Shown: positions 54,176 to 64,000 of the stretch, one piece after another
Layout of the letters: every line of letters starts with the position of its first letter
How positions within the stretch are numbered: position 1 is the stretch's first letter
NCBI RefSeq assembly: GCF_902167145.1
Contig: NC_050100.1
Span: 189,837,439 to 189,901,438, forward strand
Source of the DNA: Zea mays
Taxonomy: Eukaryota; Streptophyta; Magnoliopsida; Poales; Poaceae
Length of the DNA stretch: 64,000 nucleotides
Direction: 5' to 3'
Program-made: the position numbers and the translations under genes
Notes under the pieces: generated by a model
What the model was told of the DNA's origin: nothing
The model's database searches: none
Seen by the model: only the letters and a program-made list of their open reading frames with translations

Positions 54176-57026
54176 TCAACGCTGATTTCCCCCAACCATG
54201 CTAGCTTCGGCTGAAGGATCTTTTACATCTTCAACGGACAAGGTGGCTTCGGATTGCGATAAAATCTTTACATGTTCACAGCCTTTTCCCTCCAAAATGG
54301 TGGCAATCCCTCTGGCACCTGAGAAAGCGCAGATGTCTCCGCGGCTATTTAAAATTTCTTCAAAGGCCTCTGCCTCGTGATTAATCCATTCGATGGGATC
54401 TTCGGGGTTGCCTCTTTTAAAATTTTCTTCGCTCGAGAATGCGCCAACGCTGGCGAAGCTAGCTTTTATTTTCTTAACACACTCCATAGACTTGTCATAG
54501 CATTTTTTCTTGGACGAACGAAGCTCTTTAACAGTTTCTTCTAAATGATTAGCCCATTGGTCGCTAAGTTCTCGCCTCGTTTCTTCAAGTATGCATTCCT
54601 CTTTAGCTCTAGCTAGTTGTTTTCGAAGATCTTCAATTTCATGCTTCTGAGCCTCGGCTTGACCTCTAAAAGTAGCTTCGTCTTCTTTTATTTTATTTAT
54701 CAAGGAATACAATATCTTATCTTTTTTGAGACCTTCGTTCCGTAGTTCAATAACTTCGGAACGAAGGTTGCTCAGGGCCATAACACACCCTTCATCTTCG
54801 GCATCTTTTTAGGCCCTGAGGGCATTGCTAAGTATAAGGCCCTGCAAACAAAAATGAATGTGTGTCAATAAGTTTGAGCAAATGAAAGATTTTGGTTTCA
54901 AGAAAAAACACAAAGGCCTCATTTTTTTGTACCTTTAAGCTATTATACGCCAAGCTGTCGGCCAGCTCGTTTTTCGATAGCACTGAGAGCCCGTCTTCTA
55001 GTGTTGGGAATCCGAAGCTCTTGCTAATCTCCCGACAGACAGAAATCTCCTTGCTGTCAGGGAGACAATACAAGAAGTCTTCTTCTCCACTGCCGTTGAA
55101 TATCAACGCCCCCTTAGGATATTTTAGTTTTTGGACGTAAAACTGGGCCTCTTGTTTTTCCTTTTCAGACAGTTTTTTCCCCGAAGCATGTCGAAGAATA
55201 TAGTCAGGGACTGTGGGGGATGCTTCGGGGGCAACAACACTGATTTCTTCAATAGGAATTGGCTCTGATATTTTTTCTTCCTTCGTGGGCTTTGAAGGCC
55301 CAGTTTCAGTCTCAGCCTGTTGCTTTGGAGCTTCAGCATCGAAGACTCCAGTTTCTGCTTCGGATGTTTCAACAGTCTTCTTTGGAGGTGTGCTTGAGGA
55401 TTTAATTGTTTCTAGAACATCTAGCACATTGACCATTCTCTTTCTTTTCGGAGTCACCGCAGGCACCTTTTGATTTTTTATTGTTTCAACATTTGCTGAA
55501 GGACTTAAAACTTCTGATGTTTTTGATCCCTCAACTGGTCCTTTTACTTCTTCCATTTTTTCTGTCGATGGCGCTTCGGCCATCTTTTTGGTTTCTGGTA
55601 ACAAAATCTTTGGTTCTTCCAATTCTATTCTTGTTGGCGCTTCGGCCATATCTGCGACTTCTGGCAGCAAGGTTGGCTTGGTTGGCTTTGCAGCTTCGGT
55701 GGCTGAAGAGGTCTCTCCGGTGAACTCAGGCACCGAAGCTGGTTCAATATAGCGTGGCCGATGTGTGAGGATCTTTATCTTTTTTCTTTCCGGTGCTGGT
55801 TCACTAGGAGCAGCTGTAGTTTCTTCTTTTGCAGAGGTTGTGCTTTTTCTTTTTTGCCCTCGGATGGGATATCGATAGTCAGGGTAGACGAACCCGATTG
55901 CGTCAAACACTCGGTTCAGTCTTTTCTTTTTTCGGCCTCCGAAGGCCGCTGACAGTGCAGTATCTTCGGCCTTCGAGTAAGCCCCAAGTAGTTCATCACT
56001 TAAATTTTCAATGCTTTTTAGCCAGTCATCATCTGGCTCAATGAATTTATCTCCGAACTTGAAAGTATACTTCAGCCTGATAAGTCCACCTTCGTCAGCC
56101 TCTTTTATGGTCTCTTGTGGCATTTCCCATTTTTCCGCGAGCGGCCATACTCTGAAGGCAATATGCTCTTGGACCAAATCTCTTGTTCCAATAAAAGAAC
56201 AAATAACTCCGAAGGCTCTCTGGCATTCTTCGGCGGCTTCATTCATCTCAACCTTCGGCCTTCGCAGGCCGAAACTTTGCCAAATAGGGCGCATAATTAT
56301 ACCTTTAATGTCTTCCCGTGCTTTCAGGTCATTCTTCACATAAAACCATTCTGTCGTCCAATCGCCGGGCCATCTCTTCCGAAACGTTGGCACGGGGCAG
56401 CTTGACCCAGACCGAGAAACGAAACTGTAGCAGCCAAAATTATTGTGATACTGTTCCTTACCCCAGGGTTTTGTCTCGTATGATAATTCGTGTGTGTTGC
56501 AGAAACTTTTCGCATCAGGTTCCAGACCTTGGCTTCTCACGGCCCACACGAAGATATTTAGCCTTATAATTGCTTCGGGGGTAAGTTGATGAAGATAGAC
56601 TTCAAATATTTTCAGCACTTCTACGACAAAGCTGCTCAGGGGAAATCGTAGTCCAGCTTTCAAAAAGCTTCGGAACACTACGACTTCATTTTCCTCAGGG
56701 GTCGGACAAGTTTTTTCTCCTTCGTCAGCCCTCACAATGGATAAATCCCGGAAGTACCTTCCCCTCATGTTGACAAGATGATTTTCTTTGATACCTGACT
56801 TGCCAAAAACTGAATGGCTTGGTCGCCAGGGGCGATCTTCGGAGTCTTCACCACCACTATCCACATCATAACTGTCGCTGTCATCAGTATCTTCAGACAA
56901 ACCTTCTAAAATTTCTTTGGTGATTTTTTCTGTATTGGTCTTCGACATTGCTATAAGAAACCCCAGATTCTTCTCTTCATCGAGACTCAGCTTCATCTCA
57001 GCAGCAGCCTTCTTATCTTCAGACAT
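54176..57026 (-). pseudogene. antisense two-exon gene of element C (PF04195-like), with a stop in exon 2
   Basis: Exon 1, 57026-54933 (698 codons, start MSEDKKAAAEM; the codon 12 bp upstream is GTG), ends at a GT donor. Exon 2, 54841-54176, follows a TTTGCAG acceptor in phase. Exon 1 carries the same core as in A and B (VVVFRSFLKAGLRFP, HQLTPEAIIRLNIFVW) and then a long Pro/Glu/Thr/Lys-rich region with KKRLNRVFDAIGF. Exon 2 encodes a coiled coil (LRSEVIELRNEGLKKDK onward). A TAA at 54811-54809 stops it 11 codons into exon 2. If translation ended there, only the core protein would be made. The sequence is clearly diverged from A and B, so it is not recently copied from them. Confidence 0.78.
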
Positions 57027-57170
57027 CTTCGGAGACACTAAAAAACTGTTTTCAGCTCCGAAGCTTAAAAACTTAAAAAGCTAAGCAAATCTTGGTACGC
57101 AAGAGCTAAAAATTGAGTGAGCGAGAACAGCTGGCGAGAGAGCGTGCAAAATGAGCTCGCGGTATGCTCT

Positions 57171-57178
57171 TATTTATA
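57171..57178 (-). promoter_or_regulatory. TATA box of the antisense gene of element C
   Basis: TATAAATA on the minus strand, 145 bp upstream of the ATG at 57026. It corresponds in position to the internal promoters of elements A and B. Confidence 0.55.
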
Positions 57179-57333
57179 CGCCCAGTGTGTGAAAGATTGA
57201 AAGACCCCGCCTGTCAGTGAATGTTGCTATTCTAGCAAAGGGAAGGTGTTTTTTCGGACCTTCGGCTTAAAGCCTTCGTCCATGTCGCAATCTGAATTTG
57301 TCGATTTAACAAATTAACATTGCGAGGGGCTAC

Positions 57334-58008
57334 TGTTGGGGGCCTTCGGCTCCGAAGGTCCTCAAAAACAGGATTTAACAGTGTTTCTGGAGTATAATGT
57401 GTGAACATGTATCTTTGGACCCGAATCGGTACCACGGTAGGAGAAGCTCAAAGAATACGAAGGTTGATACAGCGCCGAAGAAGTGAGCAGGAAAGCTTCG
57501 GCGTGACTGCAGAAAAGGAAACCGACTTAAAGATGAAAAGGCTATTTAAACCTCGGTGGATTACTATAGAATTACTACCAAATGTAAAGGGCATGTATGT
57601 AATTTTATGTGGGTTGTGTTCCGTGCCTATAAATAGGTGAACAGTACCCCCGTACTGTTCGGGCTGACTTGGCATTTGCTTTTTGCGTCACGCTTGTACT
57701 TTTACTCCCTTCCAAACTGAAGGTACATCTGTAACTTGATGTCGTTCTTATTCTTCAATAATAATAATACAGAAATGAATTGGTAACAACATATAATTGT
57801 CTACATTTTACTTCATATTCCATATTTTATATGCTTCTTCTTTTATTTAACATATACTACGATGATGAAGGTATGTATTTCATGACCTTCGTCTGAAGAT
57901 CATTATGTCCTAAGGGAAATAATGCTTCGAAGGACGAAGGGTATTGACACTTAACATCTTGTGTTGCCTTGTTCTTAATTCATAGTATTTGAGAACAAGT
58001 CCCCAACA
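57334..58008 (+). repeat. 3' LTR of element C
   Basis: 675 bp, same length as the 5' LTR, about seven substitutions by eye. TSD CCCGA follows at 58009-58013. Confidence 0.93.
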
Positions 58009-58013
58009 CCCGA

Positions 58014-58620
58014 CGATGGCGAGTGGTCATTGTTGTCGGTCCTCCTATGCGTCACCTCGGCGCCAAGATGACGCCGCAATCCTTGATATAGTAGTCGTCG
58101 AACACGCGCGACATGGTGAATACCGATGACTCTTGGCTGGGCTGCCAAATGAAGTGCACCCCAGGCTCATCAGCGAGGTAGTACATCTGGTCGTTGCACC
58201 ACCGGATGTGCTACTCCTCTACATACATCTTGTTCGAGGACACTAACATAACAACAGCAATGACTGTCATCCCAGCGCACAAGAATTCATGCTCGGTCAG
58301 TAGCGACTTACGTGGCAGGTTGGGCTTCAGGTGGATGATGAGTTGGACGACATGATGGTGTCGTCGTCGGTTGCGGTGCCCAGAACAACCCGAGAGTCAT
58401 CGGTATTGGGCGACGACCATGAGGTCCCCTGTTTGACGATGGACAGCGCAGTGTAGCCGCTCTGGACCGTGTCCAAGCGGCGGCTGCGCCGGAGCTTGCC
58501 GTATACAGCGGCGCATGCGGCCACGTAGGACTGCTTCCAGAGGTCGAACTGGCAGTCACCAAGCTTCTTCTCGTCGTCGATGAGCGACGCCAACGCGAGC
58601 GCCTCCTGCTAGTGGTGTTT
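58014..58620 (-). pseudogene. fragment of an unidentified plant gene
   Basis: GC-rich and coding-like on the minus strand. Segments read ASLIDDEKKLGDCQFDLWKQ, then YGKLRRSRRLDTVQSGYTAL to 58327. In another frame come TEHEFLCAGMTVIAVVMLVSS and, after a stop, YLADEPGVHFIWQPSQESS ending DDYYIKDCGVILAPR near 58070. The frame breaks twice, so it is a relic. The hydrophobic MTVIAVVMLVS may be a membrane segment. I do not recognise the family. It could be cargo of the Helitron whose end is proposed at 39425. Confidence 0.5.
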
Positions 58621-58942
58621 GTTCGGGGTTTCCAAGTAAGAAACGTGGATTCATCTTTGGCATTGGTTTATGAAAATGACTTATAAGTCAGATCCATGAA
58701 AAAATATTACGGAAAATAAATGTCACACATGCAAAAAAAGGAATTTAAGTTGAAAACATTATTCAAATAAAAGAAATTGAATGCAAGGCTCTTCTTTAAA
58801 TACTACTCCATCAATCCAAAAATATAATTTAAGAATCTCGGTGATACTTATCTACTACTACACATTGTGCAAGGGTAGCAGGTGGGCTTCCGGAGAGATG
58901 TAGTATATGTTTTTACTATAATAAATGTAGATATAAACACAC

Positions 58943-59010
58943 ATGTCGTGTAGTGGTAGCTACGAGCACATTTGCTTGAGGGGTCACGAGTTCGAATCCC
59001 CTTGGGGCCA
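58943..59010 (+). repeat. tRNA-like SINE head
   Basis: A-box-like TAGTGGTAGC at 58951-58960 and B box GTTCGAATCCC at 58990-59000, followed by a T-rich tail. The acceptor ends do not pair, so it is not a functional tRNA. Confidence 0.45.
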
Positions 59011-59219
59011 TTTGTGTTTTTTAATTTAATTTTAGTTAGGCGTGAGATGTACGTGGGAATGAGAATGAGCTTTGCAGGGAGGGAGGAATGAGAAAAAAAC
59101 ATGGAATGATGACCGAACATGAGAATGGACTTTGCGGGGAGGGGAGAATCGGAAATGCAGAACAGAGAGACAGAACACAAGGAATGAGAATGACAGAACA
59201 CGGAAGACAGTCTACCCCT

Positions 59220-59960
59220 TAATTATGAAGAACCCAAGGGATAGGATGCATGTCCTGGTTCTGCACTCTCAGTTCTGCCTTCCATTTGAATTGTAAGATC
59301 TTGTGATATTTCCTGAAGATTTGTATAAGTTCATAATTTATTGTGATAGTTTTAGCATTTAAATGATACAATTGACAAACATTATTAAAATTAATATATA
59401 GAAGTTTGCATGGTACAAAGTATTGCAATATAGTGGTGAAATAACTAAATTAAAATAACAAAAATTTATTTATGGCTAAGATCATAAATGGATTATGAAA
59501 TCGTTTTTATTCTAACAGTATAACACATATTTGTATATAAGTCATCATGATATTATATATTTTCGTTGCAGCATACGAGCACTCGTCTGGTAATATAAAC
59601 CGGATCATAAAGGTCACACTCGGCGTGATTACCAGCGGCCTAGGCGCTTTGCTCGCTTGCGCCTTCACCGGTTGGAACGTGCGCACCTCACTTTCCCGAG
59701 CATGCAGAGTTGCAGACAAACGAGTGCTTTTATAGATCTGGAATGCACCAACGTACAGGCTCCGGCCGTGCCATGCAGTTAACCAATCAATGGCACAACT
59801 GCAGTCAACACATGCAACGGCCTGTACGCGGACAGCTGGGCACCAATCATGCAAACTGTGTACTGAACGAAGCTAGGCGTCTCTTCGATCGAGCACGCAC
59901 TACGTCTACGTCGATCGATCTCCAGGCTTCCAGCTAGCAAGCATAGGGATCGATCGACCG
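59220..59960. other. non-coding sequence upstream of the NAC remnant
   Basis: AT-rich to about 59570, then GC-balanced. It may include the old NAC promoter, but no element can be fixed. No coding signal seen. Confidence 0.4.
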
Positions 59961-60395
59961 ATCCATGCATCCATGGCACTGAGGGAGCTGGTGTGCCACT
60001 GCCTCCACAAGAAGGTGGCCTTCGACTTCGAGCGCATCACGCCGGGGACGCTCGTCGAGGTCGACCTGCACGCCCGCGAGCCGTGGCCCGTGGGAGCTCC
60101 CAGGTCAGTCGTGTTAATTTGCTGCATGCATGCTATACATCAGAATCGAATGGATTTTCTGGCGTCGTTGTCGTCGTTTAACTGGGGATGTCTGATCTGC
60201 ATGCACTGCCTGCATCGATCGATCGATCCATCTGCGTGCGCGCAGAGGTGGCGAAGCTGACGGCCACCGACACTGATGCTACTTCTTCAGCTTCCGGGAC
60301 CGCAAGTACGCGACGGGGTCGCGCACCAGCCGTGCCACCAAGTCGGGCTACTGCTGGTAGGCCACTTGCAAGCTACCGCGAGGTGCGCAGCATGC

Positions 60396-60396
<1 letters not shown>

Positions 60397-60465
<69 letters not shown>
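60397..60465. repeat. 69-nt poly-C run
   Basis: Uninterrupted C homopolymer within the NAC remnant; the open frames through it are meaningless poly-Pro or poly-Gly. It could be a real microsatellite or an assembly artefact. Confidence 0.9.
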
Positions 60466-60466
<1 letters not shown>

Positions 60467-60665
60467 CGGTCCCCGTGACGGGTCAGGAGCCCAGGAGTGG
60501 GCGCCGGCGAGCTGAAGAGTGCGTGCTCGACAGTCCTATCCATGGCGTCTTGTTCAGAGGAAGCTGGAGCAGCCGCCGCCAATCTCATCTATCGGAAATA
60601 ACCCAGGAAGCGAAACAGGGAAGAGAGATCGTGAGATATGCGAACCGTTGTGTTGTATAACTAGT

Positions 60666-61560
60666 GGTAGTGGGTAATTTTGCTGTAACTTCATAAGGGG
60701 TATGAAAATATTGTTTTTGAAGCACTATTAGAGGAGAAACTGACCTCCAGTTTCAATAATTTTTTAAAGCTATCCAGCAATTTGGACGGATAGAGGTGTG
60801 ATGAAACTAAAATTCTTGAAGTAAAGCCTTCCCAAACAGATCCTAATAATCAATATAAATATATAATTGCTCATCAAATGACTGGTTTCTAAAAGAACGA
60901 CCTTTAATTTTTTTTATACCTTCTTAAAAACGTCCTTCGATGGTGTTCGCCGACCCACTTATTGTAGCTTGATGGGCCTTTTCAAGAATTCGGCCTATCC
61001 AGTCCATATTATATGGTTACATGCATGATCCAAACTATCAGCCGCACCAAATTGTGAATTCGTATCATGTCAGTATTTCGGATGATGCGGCAAGGAATTA
61101 ACGAAGAAAGAGATGAAAGTGTTTTATGGGGATGAAACCATGTCTACACATTTACCTAGATATATTGTCTCTTACATGTTACCTGTGAAATCACGCCGAA
61201 TGAAACTCTCTATCGTGAGAGACTGTTTCAACCAAGATTTCATTTTTTTCTTGATTATGTAGCATCTTAGAAATACAATATAAAATCTAGCAGTGTGAAT
61301 GGACTAAGGGTATGTATAATAACCACGGTACTCGAAGCACAAGGACACAACTAAGATATAGTGTGATACATTGGATATGTATCTAAAACATGTGTGTTGC
61401 TATAATCATTGCACCAATTATAGTATTGAATAAATTCAATGTATCAATTATCAATGTATTTTATTCCGAGCATAGAGCTAATAGACATCTCACCCTCTAA
61501 ATACCGTGTAATAAGGCGCAGTTGAAGACATTCACTGCACATGACCTAATAGGACTAGTC
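60666..61560. other. AT-rich non-coding stretch
   Basis: About 900 bp without a credible gene, between the poly-C part of the NAC remnant and a GC-richer Pro/Thr-coding-like stretch at 61560-61870 that may be part of its last exon. Confidence 0.4.
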
Positions 61561-62566
61561 GACGAGCAACCAGCATGCTCCACAACAAAGGATAAGGTGG
61601 CTGGGTTCTCTGGATGCACTTGTCGTTTCCTCCTCCCAACCACAACCAGGATGCTCCACAAGGTGGTCCACCAGCAGGAACCTCAGGCACGGGTGATCCT
61701 GTGCCACTGCAAACGTCCTCGATCAGCACAAACGAGCACATAAATTGGCCATTCACAGGCGGCGCAGACACGTACGTACCAGGCACAGGCAGGGCAGAGT
61801 GGGTGGGCCACCAATATTTGACGGCCTGCTCCCCGCTGCGCTGCACAAATAATTGGTGCATGCTATGCTATGATATGCTAGTACATTCTTCACCTATCGT
61901 TTCTCCCTCGTGGCCTAGGCGCAGACACCTATTACTAGCAAGCGGTCCTATAGCTACGGACCGGACGAGTACAATAATTGGCGGATGGCTTCAAGCTTCA
62001 ATTACTACACAGCAGAGCACTACTACGCTGCATGCACTAATGAAGTTGTTATATGTCGGCCAATTATACGTGCCAGCATTTCTCAAGTCTGAATAATGAA
62101 TGAGCAATGGCAATTGGCGGCGCCGACGGCCAAGACGGCCCCTCCTCCTCGCCCGCCTTCACACGCCATGGCGCCGGAACCGGACCACTCCGCGTCAGGA
62201 GGCTACTACGGCCTCTCTTTTGCGCCGCAGCAGGAGGTGGCGCACGAGCTCTTCCACAGTATTACGGCGGCGGCACGGTCACCGTCGACCACCACTACGG
62301 CTTCACGCGAGCCAGCGGGGGAGGAGTCGCCGGCGGTCAGTGCGGGTTTGGCTGCTTCGACGACATGGCCAGCCTTGGTGGAGACACCGGTACTCTTGAA
62401 GGAGTACAATTATTATGACATGGGGTTTGACAGGTAGATTAAAACTAGATTGGCTTTGAAATGCCGTGAGGAGCTTGACAATGTATATTGTGTCTTGGCA
62501 GTGTTTTGATGTCTAGATTCACAGCATGGTTCCATGCATTTGGACCCCAACTTATATTTAGATTTA

Positions 62567-62817
62567 TGCATGTTTGTTTTGAGGATTGAGTTAGTCCATC
62601 ATATTCTTTTTTTTGAACGTAGTCCATCATGTTCTCAGTCCTCACTTTTTTGTTTGGTTTATTGAATAGAATGATTTGATCCATCATTATTTCATTTCTC
62701 ATTGGCAAATAATTAGTAATAATATGAGAAATGAGTTCGTTCTACCAAATTTTTAGAATGAACTCATGATGCACCATCTCATCTAAAATGTGTTGACTCT
62801 TCAAAACAAACACCTCC
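62567..62817 (-). mobile_element. Tourist-like MITE, second copy
   Basis: 251 bp with terminal inverted repeats (TGCATGTTTGTTTTGAG and CTTCAAAACAAACACCTCC) and TSD TTA at 62564-62566 and 62818-62820. Its minus strand aligns with the MITE at 3486-3700, sharing GAGATGGTGCATCATG. No coding capacity. Confidence 0.65.
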
Positions 62818-62837
62818 TTAGAGAACCTTTCTTGTAG

Positions 62838-63520
62838 CACTATCGGAATCCGGCTCTTTGCTGAGTGCCAAATGATTTGCCGAGTGTTTTTTCGGACACT
62901 CGGCAAACAAGTTCTTTGCCGAGTGCCAAACAAAAAGCATTCGGTAAAAAAACACTCGACAATATTTTTTTGCCGAGTGTTTTATTTTTGACACTCGGCA
63001 AAAAGTTTCTTTGCCGAGTGTTTTGTCAACACTAGACAAAGACAATTTAAAAATCATATTTTGAAGTAGTAAATTAATTCAAATGAAAAGTTTTCAACTA
63101 CAAAATTGTATAACTCATCAAGATGTACAATTTATATTTTGGTCATTTCTTCATATGACAAAATAAAAGTAAATTTGTTTATAAAAACTATATATTTCTC
63201 TCATAGTTTATGAAACTACAAGAGAGATGTATAAGATTTGTGAATAATGTTAGAACCAACATGTGAGATGAATAAATGACCAAACAAACAAAATAAACTT
63301 TGTAGATCTTGAGAAGTTATATAATCTTGTAGTTGACAACTTTTTGATTTAAAGTCATCTTGTCAACGAAAATTACATTTGAATTTTAGAAAAGTACTCG
63401 CAAAAAACCATTTGCCGATAAATTATTTGTGAGTGTTACTTACCGAGTGTAACACTCGGCAAAGGCTTTGCCGAGTATAAAAAGGTCTTACACTCGACAA
63501 AGAATGCAAGTCCTATAGCG
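62838..63520 (+). mobile_element. small non-autonomous CACTA (En/Spm-type) element
   Basis: Starts CACTATCGGAATCCGG and ends CCTATAGCG, an imperfect inverted repeat (about 20 of 30 bases match). TSD TAG lies at 62835-62837 and 63521-63523. Many subterminal TTTGCCGAGTG / CACTCGGCAAA repeats in both orientations flank an AT-rich core. No transposase, so it would depend on an autonomous CACTA element. Confidence 0.8.
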
Positions 63521-63523
63521 TAG

Positions 63524-64000
63524 AAATAAGTAGAAATCCATAACAACTAATATAATGGGACAGGGAGAGTATACACTAGCTAACTGATAATTGTCGATGT
63601 AATTTTTTTCTTGGGTGAGGACTAGGAGCATGTGTCCTCACAAACATAAATCTGCATGCGTCTGAATCAATTTGTGGGAACAAAATAGGCTTTATGGACC
63701 GGTCTGTCAATTGAGAGGTTGAAACAAAGGCATAATAAGTTTTTCACAACAGTATCAACTGATTTTCCTTGCTATGCGTCCGGCCACAAATATTGATTAA
63801 CAAGAAAAAAACGAAATGAAAACCAAAGGTGTTGCCTACCTAAGACTTAACACCGTCAAGTAGAACTAATGGAGTAGAGACGTACAACAATTTTATTTTG
63901 CAAGAACAGAGACAAACACAAAAAAGTCTAAAAAATAAGGGCAAATCTACAGTTACACCCCAAAACAGGGGCACTGGCGTAATTACCCCTTGTTTAAATC
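63524..64000. other. terminal non-coding stretch
   Basis: About 480 bp, AT-rich. No gene, repeat boundary or other feature recognised. Confidence 0.5.

Larger units (their letters stand above)
39792..58008 (+). mobile_element. element C: non-autonomous Tat-like LTR retrotransposon, split by nested element B
   Basis: LTRs of 675 bp at 39792-40466 and 57334-58008 (TGTTGGGGGCC...CCCCAACA), with TSD CCCGA at 39787-39791 and 58009-58013. Without B it is about 6.4 kb. Contents: primer region TTGGCGCCCACC at 40467, gag (interrupted by B), no pol, an antisense two-exon gene with its own TATA box, and a polypurine tract GCGAGGGGCTAC at 57322-57333. Hand comparison of the LTRs shows about seven differences in 675 bp. 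The LTR style suggests a known maize gypsy family, but I could not name it. Confidence 0.92.
59973..62437 (+). pseudogene. broken NAC-domain transcription factor gene
   Basis: Exon 1 (59973-60103) reads MALRELVCHCLHKKVAF and TLVEVDLHAREPWP, NAC subdomains A-B with the usual LPPGFRF segment missing. A 7-bp tandem duplication near 60080 shifts the frame. After a 142-bp intron, exon 2 starts at 60246 with EVAKLTATD and continues, two bases out of frame, as YFFSFRDRKYATGSRTSRAT and KSGYCW*, the DNA-binding subdomains C-D ending in a stop. A poly-C run follows. C-terminal NAC-like pieces appear at 62340-62437 in two frames: GFGCFDDMASLGG and EYNYYDMGFDR, with the final TAG. The kept intron indicates DNA-level duplication rather than retrocopying. 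The link between the two ends is inferred. Confidence 0.62.

Noticed and set aside
58943..59010. Functional tRNA gene
   Set aside because: A and B boxes are present but the acceptor ends do not pair and the 3' part runs into a T-rich tail; better as a SINE head.
60188..60588. Proline-rich or glycine-rich proteins
   Set aside because: Produced by the C homopolymer on either strand.
63800..63910. Helitron 5' end (GTAGAGA on the plus strand near 63878)
   Set aside because: The neighbouring bases do not fit the required A-T insertion site and no partner end pairs with it convincingly.

Overview
The window is plant nuclear DNA, almost certainly maize (Zea mays) or a very close relative. It has interrupted genes with GT-AG introns, GC-rich nested LTR retrotransposons of the Tat (Ty3/gypsy) and SIRE/Maximus (Ty1/copia) lineages, Tourist-like MITEs, a CACTA element and degenerate gene fragments. 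There is no sign of bacterial organisation. Most of the 64 kb is transposon.

Layout. 1-3.35 kb: the 3' half of a casein kinase 1-like gene (eight exons seen, reading frame closed by splicing), with a SINE in one intron. 3.5-4.6 kb: a Tourist-like MITE and part of an old copia-type LTR. 4.63-16.28 kb: Tat element A (gag-pol on the minus strand, TSD ACTTC), which splits that old LTR. 16.29-18.66 kb: the rest of the LTR, a small inverted-repeat element and unassigned sequence. 18.67-25.0 kb: element E, a Ji/Opie-like copia element with gag but no pol. 25.23-38.36 kb: element F, a decayed cinful/zeon-like Tat element (TSD CTATT). 38.4-39.8 kb: rearranged fragments of an F-group bZIP gene and a candidate Helitron end. 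39.79-58.01 kb: element C, a pol-less Tat-like element (TSD CCCGA). Nested inside its gag gene is element B (41.43-53.24 kb, TSD ACATT), a second copy of the A family in the opposite orientation. 58.0-62.5 kb: an unknown gene fragment, a SINE-like tRNA head and a broken NAC transcription-factor gene with a 69-nt poly-C run. 62.57-63.52 kb: a second Tourist-like MITE and a CACTA element with TSD TAG.

How the parts work together. A and B each encode an uninterrupted 1888-residue Gag-PR-RT-RNaseH-aRNaseH-IN polyprotein. Their two LTRs differ by about one base in 475, so both inserted very recently and are plausible autonomous elements. C has LTRs, gag and an antisense gene but no pol, so it would need enzymes from elsewhere.

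The most interesting structure is the antisense gene of A and B. It lies on the strand opposite gag-pol, has its own TATA box preceded by a 20-bp direct repeat, and has five exons whose lengths and phases agree in both copies. It encodes a PF04195-like ('putative gypsy type transposon') domain followed by a coiled coil and an acidic tail. A separates it from gag-pol by an 80-bp tandem array and B by an 81-bp one. Each copy carries a different frameshift in exon 3. C carries a related two-exon version with its own TATA box. Names, family assignments and domains rest on recognition by eye; no database search was run.
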